Source: Desulforhabdus sp. TSK (GTDB lineage: Bacteria > Desulfobacterota > Syntrophobacteria > Syntrophobacterales > Syntrophobacteraceae). Taken from it: 64,000 nucleotides of DNA. The position numbers were made by a program, and so were the translations under genes. How positions within the stretch are numbered: the stretch's first letter is position 1; every line of letters starts with the position of its first letter. The stretch covers positions 1 through 64,000 of the forward strand of contig NZ_BQXM01000013.1 in assembly GCF_022836495.1 (NCBI RefSeq). The letters run 5' to 3'. Under the pieces are notes generated by a model. That model saw only the letters and a program-made list of their open reading frames with translations, had not been told where the DNA came from and did no database searches. Shown here one piece after another: positions 26,054 to 34,548 of this stretch.

Positions 26054-27742
26054 CTACTGCCGGTGCCGCACGTCGTCCTTGATGCGCTTGATGTGGCCGC
26101 GTCCGAGGCCCTTCACTTCACAGCCCAGCTCGAAGAATTCCCTGATTTTCTCATCGTCCAGGATGCCGAAGCAGTCCACGACGGCCACGGGGCGCGCCGT
26201 CATTTCCACGACGGATCGGGGAGACAGGGTACGGTAAGGTTCGTGACGAACGGCCAGGACGACGGCGTCCGCTCCCTTCAGCGTGGTCGCCATGTCCTGG
26301 GAAATACGCAGGTCGGCGAGCTTTTCCTGGTTGCGAAAGAAGCGTGCCCAGGAATGGCCGGGGGCGGGGTAGCTGTCCTGCTTTTCGAATTCCCACCAGT
26401 GCTGGACGTAGGGGTCGTGAACCGCCACGTCTCCCCCCATTTCCGTCAGCTTGCGCACGATGAGCTCCGAACCGCTGTAGCGTGTGTCGCCCACGTCTTC
26501 CCGGTAGGAAGCGCCAAGGAGGGCGATCTTGCTTGCAGCCACGATCTTTCCCATGTTGCGCAGGGCGTCCCGGACGAGCTGAGCGACGTGAAGGGCGCGC
26601 GTGTCGTTGATGTCGATGGCCTGAGGAGTGAGCTTGAAAATGTCGTCCTCAAAGCCCATGAGGGTTTGGTAGGCCCAGACCCCCAGGCCGCCGTCCTTCG
26701 GCAGGCAGTAGCCGCCGATCCCGGGGCCCGGAAAGATCATGTTGGAATGGGTGGGACGCACCTTGATGGCTTCGATGACCTTGATGAGGTCTACGCCGTT
26801 GCGCTCGGCGAACAGGCTCCATTCATGCAAAAAGGCGAGGATGGTGGCCCGGTAGGAATTCTCGACGATCTTGCAGGTTTCGCTCTCGATGGGGCGGTCC
26901 AGCACCGTCAGGGGGTACTTTTCCACGTTGAGCACGTCCGAGAGGAATTCCCGGACCCGTCGGCGCGAGGTTTCGTTGATGCCGCTGCAGACCCTCCAGA
27001 AGTCCCGGATGGAGGCCACGTAGTTGCGGCCGGGCATGACCCGTTCGTAGGAGTGAGCCAGAACAGGCTCCACCTCGGGCAGTCCGCGCGCTTCGAAGGC
27101 CTTCTTGAGGATGGGGTAGGCGATGTATTCCGTCGTGCCGGGGGGGACGGTGGTTTCGATGAGCACGAGGCATTCGGGCCGGACGCATTCTCCCAGGGTG
27201 TGGAGGCTGTCTTCCAGGGCGGCGATTTCGGCCCTTCCCTGGCGGACGTTCCCGAGGGTCTCCTTGAAGTAGTCGCACTGTACGTCCACGACGACGACAT
27301 CGGCCAAGGAAAGGGCATCGTGGGTGAAAGTCGCCGTGAGGGTCTTCTTTTCCAGCACGCAGCGCCGGATGAGGGGTTCCACCTCGGGGTCTTCCGCCTG
27401 GACGGGGGCAATCCCGCGGTTGAGGTAGGGTATCTTCCAGTAGGAGCGGGGAGACGGGCGCTGCATGCCGATGACGAACTTGCTGGGTTCACCGGTTTGG
27501 CGGTCTACGGAGTCGGCCACGACTCCGGCCATGACGGCGCCCACAAAGCCCACGCCCATGACGACGACGATTTCGCGCCCCTTCAGGCGCTGTTCCTGCA
27601 CCAGTTTTTGAAGGCGTTTGAATTCCCGGTCGTAGTCTTCCTGCTGGGGAAGGGGAAATGCCTCACCGGCGGGGCAGGTGGAAATTGGTACCTCGCTGTG
27701 GGGATCACTGTTGGTGCTGGTGCTGAGAGCCGATTTTGACAT
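26054..27742 (-). CDS. Nucleotide-sugar dehydrogenase (UDP-glucose/GDP-mannose DH family)
   Basis: A 562-residue enzyme that oxidises the C6 hydroxyl of a UDP- or GDP-sugar to a uronic acid using 2 NAD+. It has a 57-residue N-terminal extension, then 'VVVMGVGFVGAVMAGVV' (NAD site, about 59-75), 'VVVDVQCDYFKETLGN', 'IETTVPPGTTEYIAYPIL', 'CKIVENSYRATILAFLHEW' and the catalytic Cys346 in 'GPGIGGYCLPKDGG'. The long insertion-bearing form is closer to the WbpA/WecC/TviB group than to Ugd, so a UDP-HexNAc uronate is likely. It is preceded by a full palindromic repeat at 27757 and followed by one at 25940. Confidence 0.85.
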   Translation of the reverse strand: MSKSALSTSTNSDPHSEVPISTCPAGEAFPLPQQEDYDREFKRLQKLVQEQRLKGREIVVVMGVGFVGAVMAGVVADSVDRQTGEPSKFVIGMQRPSPRSYWKIPYLNRGIAPVQAEDPEVEPLIRRCVLEKKTLTATFTHDALSLADVVVVDVQCDYFKETLGNVRQGRAEIAALEDSLHTLGECVRPECLVLIETTVPPGTTEYIAYPILKKAFEARGLPEVEPVLAHSYERVMPGRNYVASIRDFWRVCSGINETSRRRVREFLSDVLNVEKYPLTVLDRPIESETCKIVENSYRATILAFLHEWSLFAERNGVDLIKVIEAIKVRPTHSNMIFPGPGIGGYCLPKDGGLGVWAYQTLMGFEDDIFKLTPQAIDINDTRALHVAQLVRDALRNMGKIVAASKIALLGASYREDVGDTRYSGSELIVRKLTEMGGDVAVHDPYVQHWWEFEKQDSYPAPGHSWARFFRNQEKLADLRISQDMATTLKGADAVVLAVRHEPYRTLSPRSVVEMTARPVAVVDCFGILDDEKIREFFELGCEVKGLGRGHIKRIKDDVRHRQ

Positions 27743-27756
27743 AGGTTCTTTCCTTT

Positions 27757-27868
27757 GGACGCTGAGGACGCTGACGGAGCGCGGACGAACGCTGATTAAA
27801 GAATTTTACAGATAAAAAGTCAGCGTTTTTCAGCGCTCCGTCAGCGTCCTCAGCGTTCCCTGTCTTTA
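27757..27868. repeat. Palindromic repeat 'GACGCTGACGG', best-preserved two-arm copy
   Basis: The left arm 'ggacgctgaggacgctgacg' with 'gagcgcggacgaacgctgat' and the right arm 'cagcgtttttcagcgctccg' with 'tcagcgtcctcagcgtt' are inverted copies around a linker of about 25 bases containing 'acagataaaaagt'. It fills almost all of the 135-base gap between manC (stop at 27878) and the nucleotide-sugar dehydrogenase (start at 27742), and its edge supplies 'AAAGGAAA' to the downstream gene. Confidence 0.85.
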
Positions 27869-27877
27869 TCTTTATCT

Positions 27878-29317
27878 CTATCTTCCGTAGACATCTTCCA
27901 ATCGGACGATGTCGTCTTCTCCCAAGTAGCTTCCCGTCTGCACCTCGATGAGCTCCAGGGGGATTTTTCCCGGATTTTCCAAGCGGTGCTTCGTGCCGAG
28001 AGGAATATAGGTGCTCTGGTCTTCACTCAGGAGGATGACCTCGTCGCCCCGCGTGATGCGGGCCGTTCCCTTCACCACCACCCAGTGCTCCGCCCGGTGA
28101 TGATGGAGCTGCAGGGAAAGGGTCGCTCCCGGATTCACCGTGATCCGTTTCACCTGAAACCTGGCGCTGCAGTCGATGCATTCATAGGATCCCCAGGGGC
28201 GGTAGACGCGGGGATGCACGACCGTTTCCTCCCGTTTGGCGGAATTGAGCCGCTGCACGATGGCTTTGACATCCTGCCCCCTCTCGAGGGAAGCGACCAG
28301 GATGGCGTCCTTCGTCTCCACCACCACGTGATTTTCCATCCCCACGGCGGCGATGAGCCTGCTGCTGGAATGGAGGTAGCAGTTGTGGACATCTTCCACC
28401 ATGACATCGCCGATGAGCACGTTGCCCTGGTCGTCCTTGTTGAGCACTTCATGGAGGGAGGGCCAGGATCCCACATCGCTCCACCCGATATCCTGGAGGG
28501 GGATCACCACGGCTCTGGAAGTCCTCTCCATGACGGCGTAGTCGATGGAATCGCCGGGGCAGGCTTGAAAAGACGGCGGATCCAGGCGGAGAAAGTCGAG
28601 GTCCCGCTTGGCCAGGCTGAAGGCATCCCTGCAGGCTTCCAGCACTGCCGGAGCGAACTGCTCCACCTCGTCCAGGTAAGTGGAGGCCTGGAACATGAAC
28701 ATGCCGCTGTTCCAGAAGTAGTCCCCCGAATCCATGTAGGAACGGGCCGTCTCCAGGTCGGGCTTTTCGACGAAGCTGCTGACGGAATAGGCGTCAGGGC
28801 CTCCATTCTGGGGGGCGCTGGGCGCGTCGGGTTTTTGACCTCTCTGGATATAGCCGTAGCCCGTCTCGGGACGCTCCGGGGTGATGCCGAACGTGATCAG
28901 GAAGCCGGCTTCTGCCAGCAGGCTCCCTGCCTCGACCGCCGTTGCGAAGGAGTCGCTCTGGCGGATCATATGGTCGGCCGGCAGGATGAGGAGTGTGGGG
29001 TCTTCCCCGCCCGTCATGGCCTCGAGGGCGGCCACTGCTGCGGCAGGCGCCGTGTTGCGGCCGACGGGCTCCAGGATGATGGCCGACGCGGGCGTGTCGA
29101 TGGCCTGGAGCTGTGCGGCCACCATGAATCGATGGTTTTCATTGCAGACCACGATGGGAGAGGCTACGCCGGGAATGTCGCGCAGCCTGAGGACCGTCGA
29201 CTGCAGGAGAGAAAATTCCCCTCCCGCGATGGGCATCAGCTGCTTGGGGAAAAGCTCCCGGGACAGGGGCCATAACCTCGTGCCGGAGCCACCGGACAGA
29301 ATGACGGGAATGATCAT
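27878..29317 (-). CDS. manC: Mannose-1-phosphate guanylyltransferase / mannose-6-phosphate isomerase
   Basis: A 479-residue two-domain enzyme. The N-terminal nucleotidyltransferase has 'VILSGGSGTRLWPLSREL' with 'FPKQLMPI', 'LEPVGRNTAPAAAVAAL' and 'FVEKPDLETA'. The C-terminal cupin isomerase domain begins near residue 355 and shows 'RPWGSYECID', 'QLHHHRAEHWVVVKGTARI' and 'YIPLGTKHRLENPG'. It makes GDP-mannose, the substrate for Gmd. The start ATG at 29317 has a good ribosome binding site ('AAGGAAATCC'). It is the first gene of the minus-strand nucleotide-sugar block. Confidence 0.95.
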   Translation of the reverse strand: MIIPVILSGGSGTRLWPLSRELFPKQLMPIAGGEFSLLQSTVLRLRDIPGVASPIVVCNENHRFMVAAQLQAIDTPASAIILEPVGRNTAPAAAVAALEAMTGGEDPTLLILPADHMIRQSDSFATAVEAGSLLAEAGFLITFGITPERPETGYGYIQRGQKPDAPSAPQNGGPDAYSVSSFVEKPDLETARSYMDSGDYFWNSGMFMFQASTYLDEVEQFAPAVLEACRDAFSLAKRDLDFLRLDPPSFQACPGDSIDYAVMERTSRAVVIPLQDIGWSDVGSWPSLHEVLNKDDQGNVLIGDVMVEDVHNCYLHSSSRLIAAVGMENHVVVETKDAILVASLERGQDVKAIVQRLNSAKREETVVHPRVYRPWGSYECIDCSARFQVKRITVNPGATLSLQLHHHRAEHWVVVKGTARITRGDEVILLSEDQSTYIPLGTKHRLENPGKIPLELIEVQTGSYLGEDDIVRLEDVYGR

Positions 29318-29692
29318 GGATTTCCTTGCCTTCCTTTTTCATTAATGCGTCACGGTAGTCTCGCAGGAAAAGAGGGCGGCCGTGACGGAATCGCATGATG
29401 GCGACAGCAAATACCGTGCCTGGTGAGAATCCGCACAGAACGATGCGTTGCCTGGATTTTGCCATGATTTCATAGCCCCCTGCCCATGGGTTGTCAAGAG
29501 TCAGCTGGATCCCCCTGGAAGTCAATGTTCTGACGATCCGTGAAGAGGGAAAGGGGTTTCATAAGCCATTATTTATTGTGATGTTATTAACAAGGAGGGA
29601 GCTTTTGTTTGACAGATGGGAGATATTTTTATAGGGAGAGAGACAAGATGTGTTTTTGACAGTCCCTTGGGGGGACGAGGAGGCGACGAAGG
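29318..29692. other. Divergent promoter region of manC and the 138-codon gene
   Basis: The 375-base gap separates manC (minus) from the next gene (plus), so both promoters should lie here. On the plus strand 'TTGACA' at 29609-29614 and 'TATAGG' at 29630-29635 resemble a sigma-70 promoter, but the spacing of 15 bases is short. I see no convincing operator or riboswitch. Confidence 0.35.
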
Positions 29693-30109
29693 ATGCAGGA
29701 AGGGATAACCAGGCATTTGGAGCAGTGGAAAAGGGACCTGGAGGGTGCGTGGCGGGAAATTCCCAAACCCTTTCGTAATGAGCATTCCGTGCGCAGGACG
29801 CTCCAGTGTCATCTCTTCGGCGAACTGAAGGCGGTGGGATACCGGGTCGTGGCGGACTACATGCCTCCCAGGGTCATGGACCGTGCCGTGGACCTCATCG
29901 TGCTGCAGGAAGACGGCGCCATCCTGCTGGCCCTTTGCCTGGATACCGTCGTGACCCTGGCGGCCGTCAAGAGCCTCAGCAGCTTCGAATCCGTCCACAA
30001 AGTCATTTTCACCATGGGACTCTTGGAAAAAAAAGTTCAGGAAAGCAGATTTTTTCTGAAACCGGATATCCAGCACGTTCACCTGCAACCCTTTGAAAAA
30101 CCGTTTTGA
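29693..30109 (+). CDS. Protein of unknown function, possible inactive PD-(D/E)XK fold
   Basis: A 138-residue soluble protein. A helical start ('LEQWKRDLEGAWREIP', 'FRNEHSVRRTLQCHLF') is followed by alternating strands and helices ('RVVADYMPPRVMDRAVDLIV', 'AILLALCLDTVVTLAAVKSL', 'HKVIFTMGLLEKKV'). The layout recalls restriction-endonuclease-like folds, but the usual E-x-K after the second strand is not there ('LALCLD'). I cannot name a family. It stands alone between divergent manC and the transporter leader, so no partner can be inferred. Confidence 0.6.
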   Translation: MQEGITRHLEQWKRDLEGAWREIPKPFRNEHSVRRTLQCHLFGELKAVGYRVVADYMPPRVMDRAVDLIVLQEDGAILLALCLDTVVTLAAVKSLSSFESVHKVIFTMGLLEKKVQESRFFLKPDIQHVHLQPFEKPF

Positions 30110-30813
30110 ATGGAGCTTCAAGAGGATCGCTCGGGGCCGCTTTTTATCTTGTGTATTTCGTAACAATCTAATTGTAATAACAAATTTGCTTTGACAGACT
30201 TCTCGGGGCTGTGTTATAAAATTCTACAGCTTGAATCAGTGGTGAATTTGGGCGTCCTTCAAGGCACTGAAAGCGTGTTGGGCGGAACGTCGCCGGGTGG
30301 AATGGAAACGCACAATGCATGTCGGGTATGAAAGGAGGTGGAGAAGTTAGCAGGTGGGTTTATCATTTTATTATTTCAGTACGATGCTCTTTTTGACTTT
30401 CTTTTCAGCAATATTACGGATGCGGTTCCGTAAGAAAATTCCAAAATCGATCCCTTCTACTCTTGATCACATGATGCACATTTTGTGTCCTTGACCGGTG
30501 GCTGCGCCTCCAAGATCGTGTGGATCTTCTTTTTCTGGTGTACGAGTTTTTAGCTGGACCCAATTTTTACTCTCTCAATAAACAACACTTTTTTTTCTCT
30601 AAATGCTTTAAAACCCCCCTTCGGCAGAGGTGGGGCCGGGGTGCAGGATCATAGAATCGTCTGCGCATGGGCAATGCGTCCGTCGATTGGATGCTGGATT
30701 GTGCCCCTGAGCTTTCCTTCGCCGGGACAAGCGGCGTTCTTCAATGTCTCCTGTCTTTCCATGGGGAAGGGGGATGTGGCCTGGTGAAAGCATTTACATT
30801 GAAGGAGGAAAAC
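30110..30813. other. Long leader region of the OFA transporter gene
   Basis: About 700 bases contain a strong promoter at 30191-30220 and then roughly 590 bases of untranslated leader. Within it a ribosome binding site-like 'AAAGGAGG' near 30330 follows a 9-codon frame starting at 30302, and a 22-codon frame starts at 30329 ('MKGGGEVSRWVYHFIISVRC'). I do not recognise a riboswitch. The part from 30590 to 30813 is GC-rich and might fold. Confidence 0.45.
30191..30220 (+). promoter_or_regulatory. Sigma-70 type promoter for the OFA transporter
   Basis: 'TTGACA' at 30191-30196 and 'TATAAA' at 30215-30220 are separated by 18 bases, close to the consensus, in an AT-rich setting. Transcription would start near 30227, about 590 bases before the transporter start codon. 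Confidence 0.55.
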
Positions 30814-32145
30814 ATGGCAGCAGCAGTGGACAAAGTGCCTGGAAAAGCATGGGTGGTAACCTATGCCGGTGTAGCTATCAACTTGTGTCTGGGTATACTG
30901 TATGCCTGGAGCGTGTGGAAGGCGAGCTTGCTTGCTCCGAAGGGGGTCGAGGCGGGAACTCCCATGACGGGCCTGAACGAAGGGTGGGTGTACCTTACGG
31001 ATGCTCAGGCTACCTGGGCTTATGCCATTTGCGGTGTCGTTTTCGCCCTCTTCATGATTCCCGGGGGGCGTATTCAGGATAAGTACGGTGCCAAGGTCGG
31101 AGCGACGCTGGGAGGGCTCCTGCTGGCCGCCGGCTGTATCATCGCCGGACTCATGAAGAGTTATACGGGCTTGGTCATTGGCTTTGGATTGCTCGGCGGT
31201 ATGGGCATGGGCATTGGTTATGCCGCTCCCACACCTGCGGCCGTGAAATGGTTCGGGCCGCACAAACGGGGGCTCATCGTCGGCCTGGTGGTGGGAGGGT
31301 ATGGCGGTGCGGCCATTTATATCGCGCCCTTGGGCAAATGGCTCATTTCCCAGTATGGCATTTCCGGAAGTTTTATCACTCTGGGTATCATGTTTGCCAT
31401 CGTGGTGATCATCGCCGGCCAGTTCCTGGATTGGCCGCCTGAAGGCTATGTGCCCCCGGGACCTCCCGCGGGTACCACCGTTTCCGCCGCCAAGGCCGCA
31501 AGTATGACCAAAGTGGACTGGGTGGCCTCCGACATGGTGAAGACGGTGCAATTCTACGCACTGGTCTTCATGTTCACGGGATGCTCCCAGTCGGGGCTGC
31601 TGGTCATCGCCAATGCGGCGCCCATGTTGAGTAAGACCGCTGCCACCGTGGCTTTCTTCGCAGCCAATGCGTGGATTCTTGCCGCTTACGGCGGTCTGGT
31701 GAATGCGTCCGGCCGTATCGGAACGGGTCTCTATTCCGATAAGATCGGTCGCGCCAACGCCTATATGATCAACGGCGTCATTTCCGCTGTCTGCCTCTTC
31801 TGCATGCCGGCCATCATGAAGTCGGGAAGCGTCCTGCTCCTCTTCCTGGCGGTGGGGATTGCCTACTGGCAGTATGGCGGCGGATTGTCCCTGACTCCTG
31901 CCTATGTGGCCGACTTTTTCGGAGCCAAGAACCTGGGATTCAACTACGGCCTGGTCTTCATCGGGTGGGGGCTCGCCTTCTTCGTGCCCCAGGTGGCCGG
32001 GTACATCAAGGATGCTACGGGCAGCCTGGATTATGCCTTTTATCTCTCAGGGGCCATTCTGGTCGCGGCGGTCATTGTGAGCCGCATCATTTCCCGCCCG
32101 GTTCTCGAAAGTGAAAAAACGGCTGCGCTGCAGACGACCAGGTAG
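30814..32145 (+). CDS. OFA-family MFS transporter (oxalate/formate antiporter-like)
   Basis: A 443-residue protein with 12 hydrophobic segments. The opening 'AWVVTYAGVAINLCLGILYA' with 'WSVWKASL' and 'FALFMIPGGRIQDKYGAKVG', 'GGMGMGIGYAAPTPAAVKWF' and 'HKRGLIVGLVVGGYGGAA' are the OFA (OxlT) pattern. The group exchanges small carboxylates such as oxalate, formate or related monocarboxylates; the real substrate here is unknown. The ATG at 30814 is chosen for the strong 'GAAGGAGGAAA' ribosome binding site and the position of TM1. An upstream in-frame ATG at 30667 would add 49 non-homologous residues. Confidence 0.88.
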   Translation: MAAAVDKVPGKAWVVTYAGVAINLCLGILYAWSVWKASLLAPKGVEAGTPMTGLNEGWVYLTDAQATWAYAICGVVFALFMIPGGRIQDKYGAKVGATLGGLLLAAGCIIAGLMKSYTGLVIGFGLLGGMGMGIGYAAPTPAAVKWFGPHKRGLIVGLVVGGYGGAAIYIAPLGKWLISQYGISGSFITLGIMFAIVVIIAGQFLDWPPEGYVPPGPPAGTTVSAAKAASMTKVDWVASDMVKTVQFYALVFMFTGCSQSGLLVIANAAPMLSKTAATVAFFAANAWILAAYGGLVNASGRIGTGLYSDKIGRANAYMINGVISAVCLFCMPAIMKSGSVLLLFLAVGIAYWQYGGGLSLTPAYVADFFGAKNLGFNYGLVFIGWGLAFFVPQVAGYIKDATGSLDYAFYLSGAILVAAVIVSRIISRPVLESEKTAALQTTR

Positions 32146-32335
32146 CCTGTTGCTCACGACCGGGACGCTGGGATTGTGCCTCCCGGTGTGAGCGCGTTCA
32201 GCCTTTTGGACTTTTCTTATTCTCCTTGCCGGGGAAGGGGGACGAAGGGGTGAAGTCAGAGCCCTCTGACGAAAATTCACCTGCCGCCCCTTCTTCCCTG
32301 GAGGGCTTTCCCTCTTTCCCATCCCATCCTCTCGC

Positions 32336-33730
32336 ATGAGCGCAGTCACTATGCTTTCCCAAGACGAAGGCGCCAAGGACAGTCCGCCGGTACATCACGA
32401 AAAGGTGCTGCTCGTGCATCTGGAGCCACCTGAGATCGAACGCATCGACGAACTGCTCTCTCACCTGGATGTGCCCATGGAGTCCGTCATCTTGAGCGGG
32501 ATCGAAGAGTTGGGCAGGGTGGCTCAGATGGGAGAGGTTCTTCTCACCGTTTTTCGCGTGGATGGACAGCGGAAGCGGCCCGACCACGATGTGCGACTTT
32601 TGAAGCGCTCACTCCCGCGTTCGATTCCCCTCCTCCTTTTGATTCCTCCCGGACTGGCCTCCAAAGTGAAACAGTATCTCCGGGCGGGAGGCGATGAATT
32701 CTGGATCCTGCCGCTGGATTCCACGGCTTTTCCGGCCCGGTTTTATGTGCTGCTGCAGTGGGCGCAATCGGCGCGGGAGGAGAAGGCAGGAAAATCCTGG
32801 ACGGAGCGGGCTGAAAAGTGGGGGCTCCACAGCCTGCGCCGGAAAATCGGAGAAGTGGGGAAGCTTGTGGTCTCCCGGATTTTTCACGCCTGCAGCGACG
32901 CAGTCCCCATGGAATCCACGGGGCCCCTGGGTGGTAAATGGACAGAAGTCCGGCGGCTGGGCGGAGGGAGCTTTGGGGACGTGTGGCTGGTCAAACAGAA
33001 GGGAACGGAGAAGCCGGCGGTCGCCAAGATCCCGCACACGCCCAAGCTCAATTTGAAATTCATGCGGGAGGCCGCTATCCTGCGGCACTTCCTGGGGCAT
33101 CCCAATGTCATTCGTTTACTGGATGTGATTCAGGCCGAAGGGAAGGCAGTCCTCATTCAGGAGTTCGTTGAGGGGCGGACGCTCCAGGAGCTCCTGGAAG
33201 AGGGGTTGAGCGCCGCCCGGAAAGAAAAGGCTTTTCTGCAGCTCCTGAATGTCGTTTCCCACGCTCACGGGCACAGCATCATGCACCGTGACATCAAGCC
33301 CGAAAACATCATCATCACCGGATCCGGCACGCTGAAGCTCCTGGACTTCGGAGCGGCGAAGGATTTGTCGCGCCAGAGCATCAGCAGGACGGTGATCGGC
33401 TCCCGTCCCTACATGGCCCCGGAGCAGATCATGGGGGAAAGCCGCCTGGCCAGCGATGTGTGGGCTCTCGGTGTCCTCCTCTACGCCCTGGCGACAGGCC
33501 TGCTCCCCTTCTATTCCGACAATGAAAAGGAGCTCATGGACAGCATCCTCGAACAGGCGCCGGAGCCTCCGCGAAACCTCGAGCCGGATCTCCCTGAGGG
33601 CCTGGAAGAGATCATTCTCAAGTGCCTGGAGAGAGATTGGACCTCCCGGTATGAAAACGCCGGAGAGCTGAGCGAAGCCCTGCTGGAGCGCTTTCCCCAT
33701 TTTGGAACGGGAAGGGTGCTCCCCCAGTGA
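32336..33730 (+). CDS. Ser/Thr protein kinase with receiver-like N-terminal domain
   Basis: A 464-residue soluble protein. Residues about 22-140 have the alternating pattern of a response-regulator receiver ('KVLLVHLEPPEIERIDEL', 'SIPLLLLIPPGLASKVKQYL', 'GGDEFWILPL'), but the third strand reads 'VLLTVFRVDG' with no phosphoacceptor Asp. Residues 201-455 are a Hanks-type kinase: 'LGGGSFGDVWLVK' (209-220), K231, E245, 'HRDIKPEN' (317-324), 'DFG' (337-339) and 'APE' (361-363), all catalytic residues present. No transmembrane or PASTA part. Targets are unknown. It follows the transporter after about 190 bases. Confidence 0.85.
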   Translation: MSAVTMLSQDEGAKDSPPVHHEKVLLVHLEPPEIERIDELLSHLDVPMESVILSGIEELGRVAQMGEVLLTVFRVDGQRKRPDHDVRLLKRSLPRSIPLLLLIPPGLASKVKQYLRAGGDEFWILPLDSTAFPARFYVLLQWAQSAREEKAGKSWTERAEKWGLHSLRRKIGEVGKLVVSRIFHACSDAVPMESTGPLGGKWTEVRRLGGGSFGDVWLVKQKGTEKPAVAKIPHTPKLNLKFMREAAILRHFLGHPNVIRLLDVIQAEGKAVLIQEFVEGRTLQELLEEGLSAARKEKAFLQLLNVVSHAHGHSIMHRDIKPENIIITGSGTLKLLDFGAAKDLSRQSISRTVIGSRPYMAPEQIMGESRLASDVWALGVLLYALATGLLPFYSDNEKELMDSILEQAPEPPRNLEPDLPEGLEEIILKCLERDWTSRYENAGELSEALLERFPHFGTGRVLPQ

Positions 33731-33791
33731 GACGGTCGGCCCCACAAGGGAGAGTTTCGGTCTAAGTAACTGTCTGAAAATGCGTTTGCTT

Positions 33792-33868
33792 GTCATTCCG
33801 GCAGTCTTCAAGCCGGAATCCCGCCCAGCGAAAAACCTGGATTCCGGCTTGAAGACTGCCGGAATGAC
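33792..33868. repeat. Palindromic repeat 'GTCATTCCGGCAGTCTTC'
   Basis: Two perfect inverted arms of about 30 bases ('gtcattccggcagtcttcaa' and onward to 'gccggaatcc') enclose a 17-base loop. It lies between the convergent kinase (plus) and GNAT (minus) genes, where it may end both transcripts. The 'ccggaatcc' theme recurs within the sensor kinase gene at 48955-49050. Confidence 0.85.
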
Positions 33869-33928
33869 GCAATGAGGTGCATGCTAAGAGCGAGTGACTC
33901 AGTTCTCAGACAGCTTCTAAGTCTGGGC

Positions 33929-34507
33929 TCATGCAAGATGACGCCGCAGCTCCCAGCGTCGGTCGAAGTAGGCGGAGATGTCACAGGTCATGATGAGAAT
34001 GTCAATGTTTTGATCCCGGGCATCCTTCACCATGCCTTCGATGACGGCTTTGCACCCGAATCCCGAATTCCTGCATGCTCGTATGGCGGCGACGGAATCG
34101 AGGGGGACTTCCGCCCAGAGTTTTTCCAGGGCCAGTTCGTGGCTCAGGCCCACCATTTCGTTGAGCATCAGGGTGGCCAGTCCCTGCCCCTGATATTCCG
34201 GGGTGATGACGACCCGGACTCTCCCGATGTGGCGCTTCCAGCCATAGGGTACCCGGTGCAGGGTCACGTCTCCTACGATTTCATCCCCCACCAAGGCGAG
34301 CATCGGCAATGCCCGCGCATAATTGATGCGCTCGGCCCAGTCATGGATGACGCGCCGGTCTTTGACGTTATGGCGTATAAAGATCAAAAGATCGTCCGGA
34401 ATGATCTGGAAAAAATTATAAAGGGCCTCCTCGTCATCCTTCACCATGGGCCGAAGCGTGACCCGGGTTCCGTTCTTCAACACGCCTTCTTTGGCACCAA
34501 ACATCAT
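33929..34507 (-). CDS. GNAT-family N-acetyltransferase
   Basis: A 192-residue protein with the GNAT fold. The acetyl-CoA site is 'VVITPEYQGQGLATLMLNEM' (Q/R-x-x-G-x-G/A form), preceded by 'LALVGDEIVGDVTLHRV' and followed by the helix 'ALEKLWAEVPLDSVAAIRAC' and 'NSGFGCKAV'. The RimJ/RimL-like opening 'VTLRPMVKDDEEALYNFFQ' suggests a protein or amino-acid acetyltransferase. Start at 34507 is 41 bases after the phosphoesterase stop, on the same strand. Confidence 0.85.
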   Translation of the reverse strand: MMFGAKEGVLKNGTRVTLRPMVKDDEEALYNFFQIIPDDLLIFIRHNVKDRRVIHDWAERINYARALPMLALVGDEIVGDVTLHRVPYGWKRHIGRVRVVITPEYQGQGLATLMLNEMVGLSHELALEKLWAEVPLDSVAAIRACRNSGFGCKAVIEGMVKDARDQNIDILIMTCDISAYFDRRWELRRHLA

Positions 34508-34548
34508 AGTGGGTCCCTCCCTGGGAAACTTTCGTTGAAAAAAATGAT

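Noticed and set aside
26063-27739. Long open frame on the plus strand antisense to the nucleotide-sugar dehydrogenase
   Set aside because: It is a shadow of a GC-rich gene on the other strand and has no resemblance to a protein family.
27986-29275. Long plus-strand frame opposite manC
   Set aside because: Antisense shadow; the ManC motifs on the minus strand are unambiguous.
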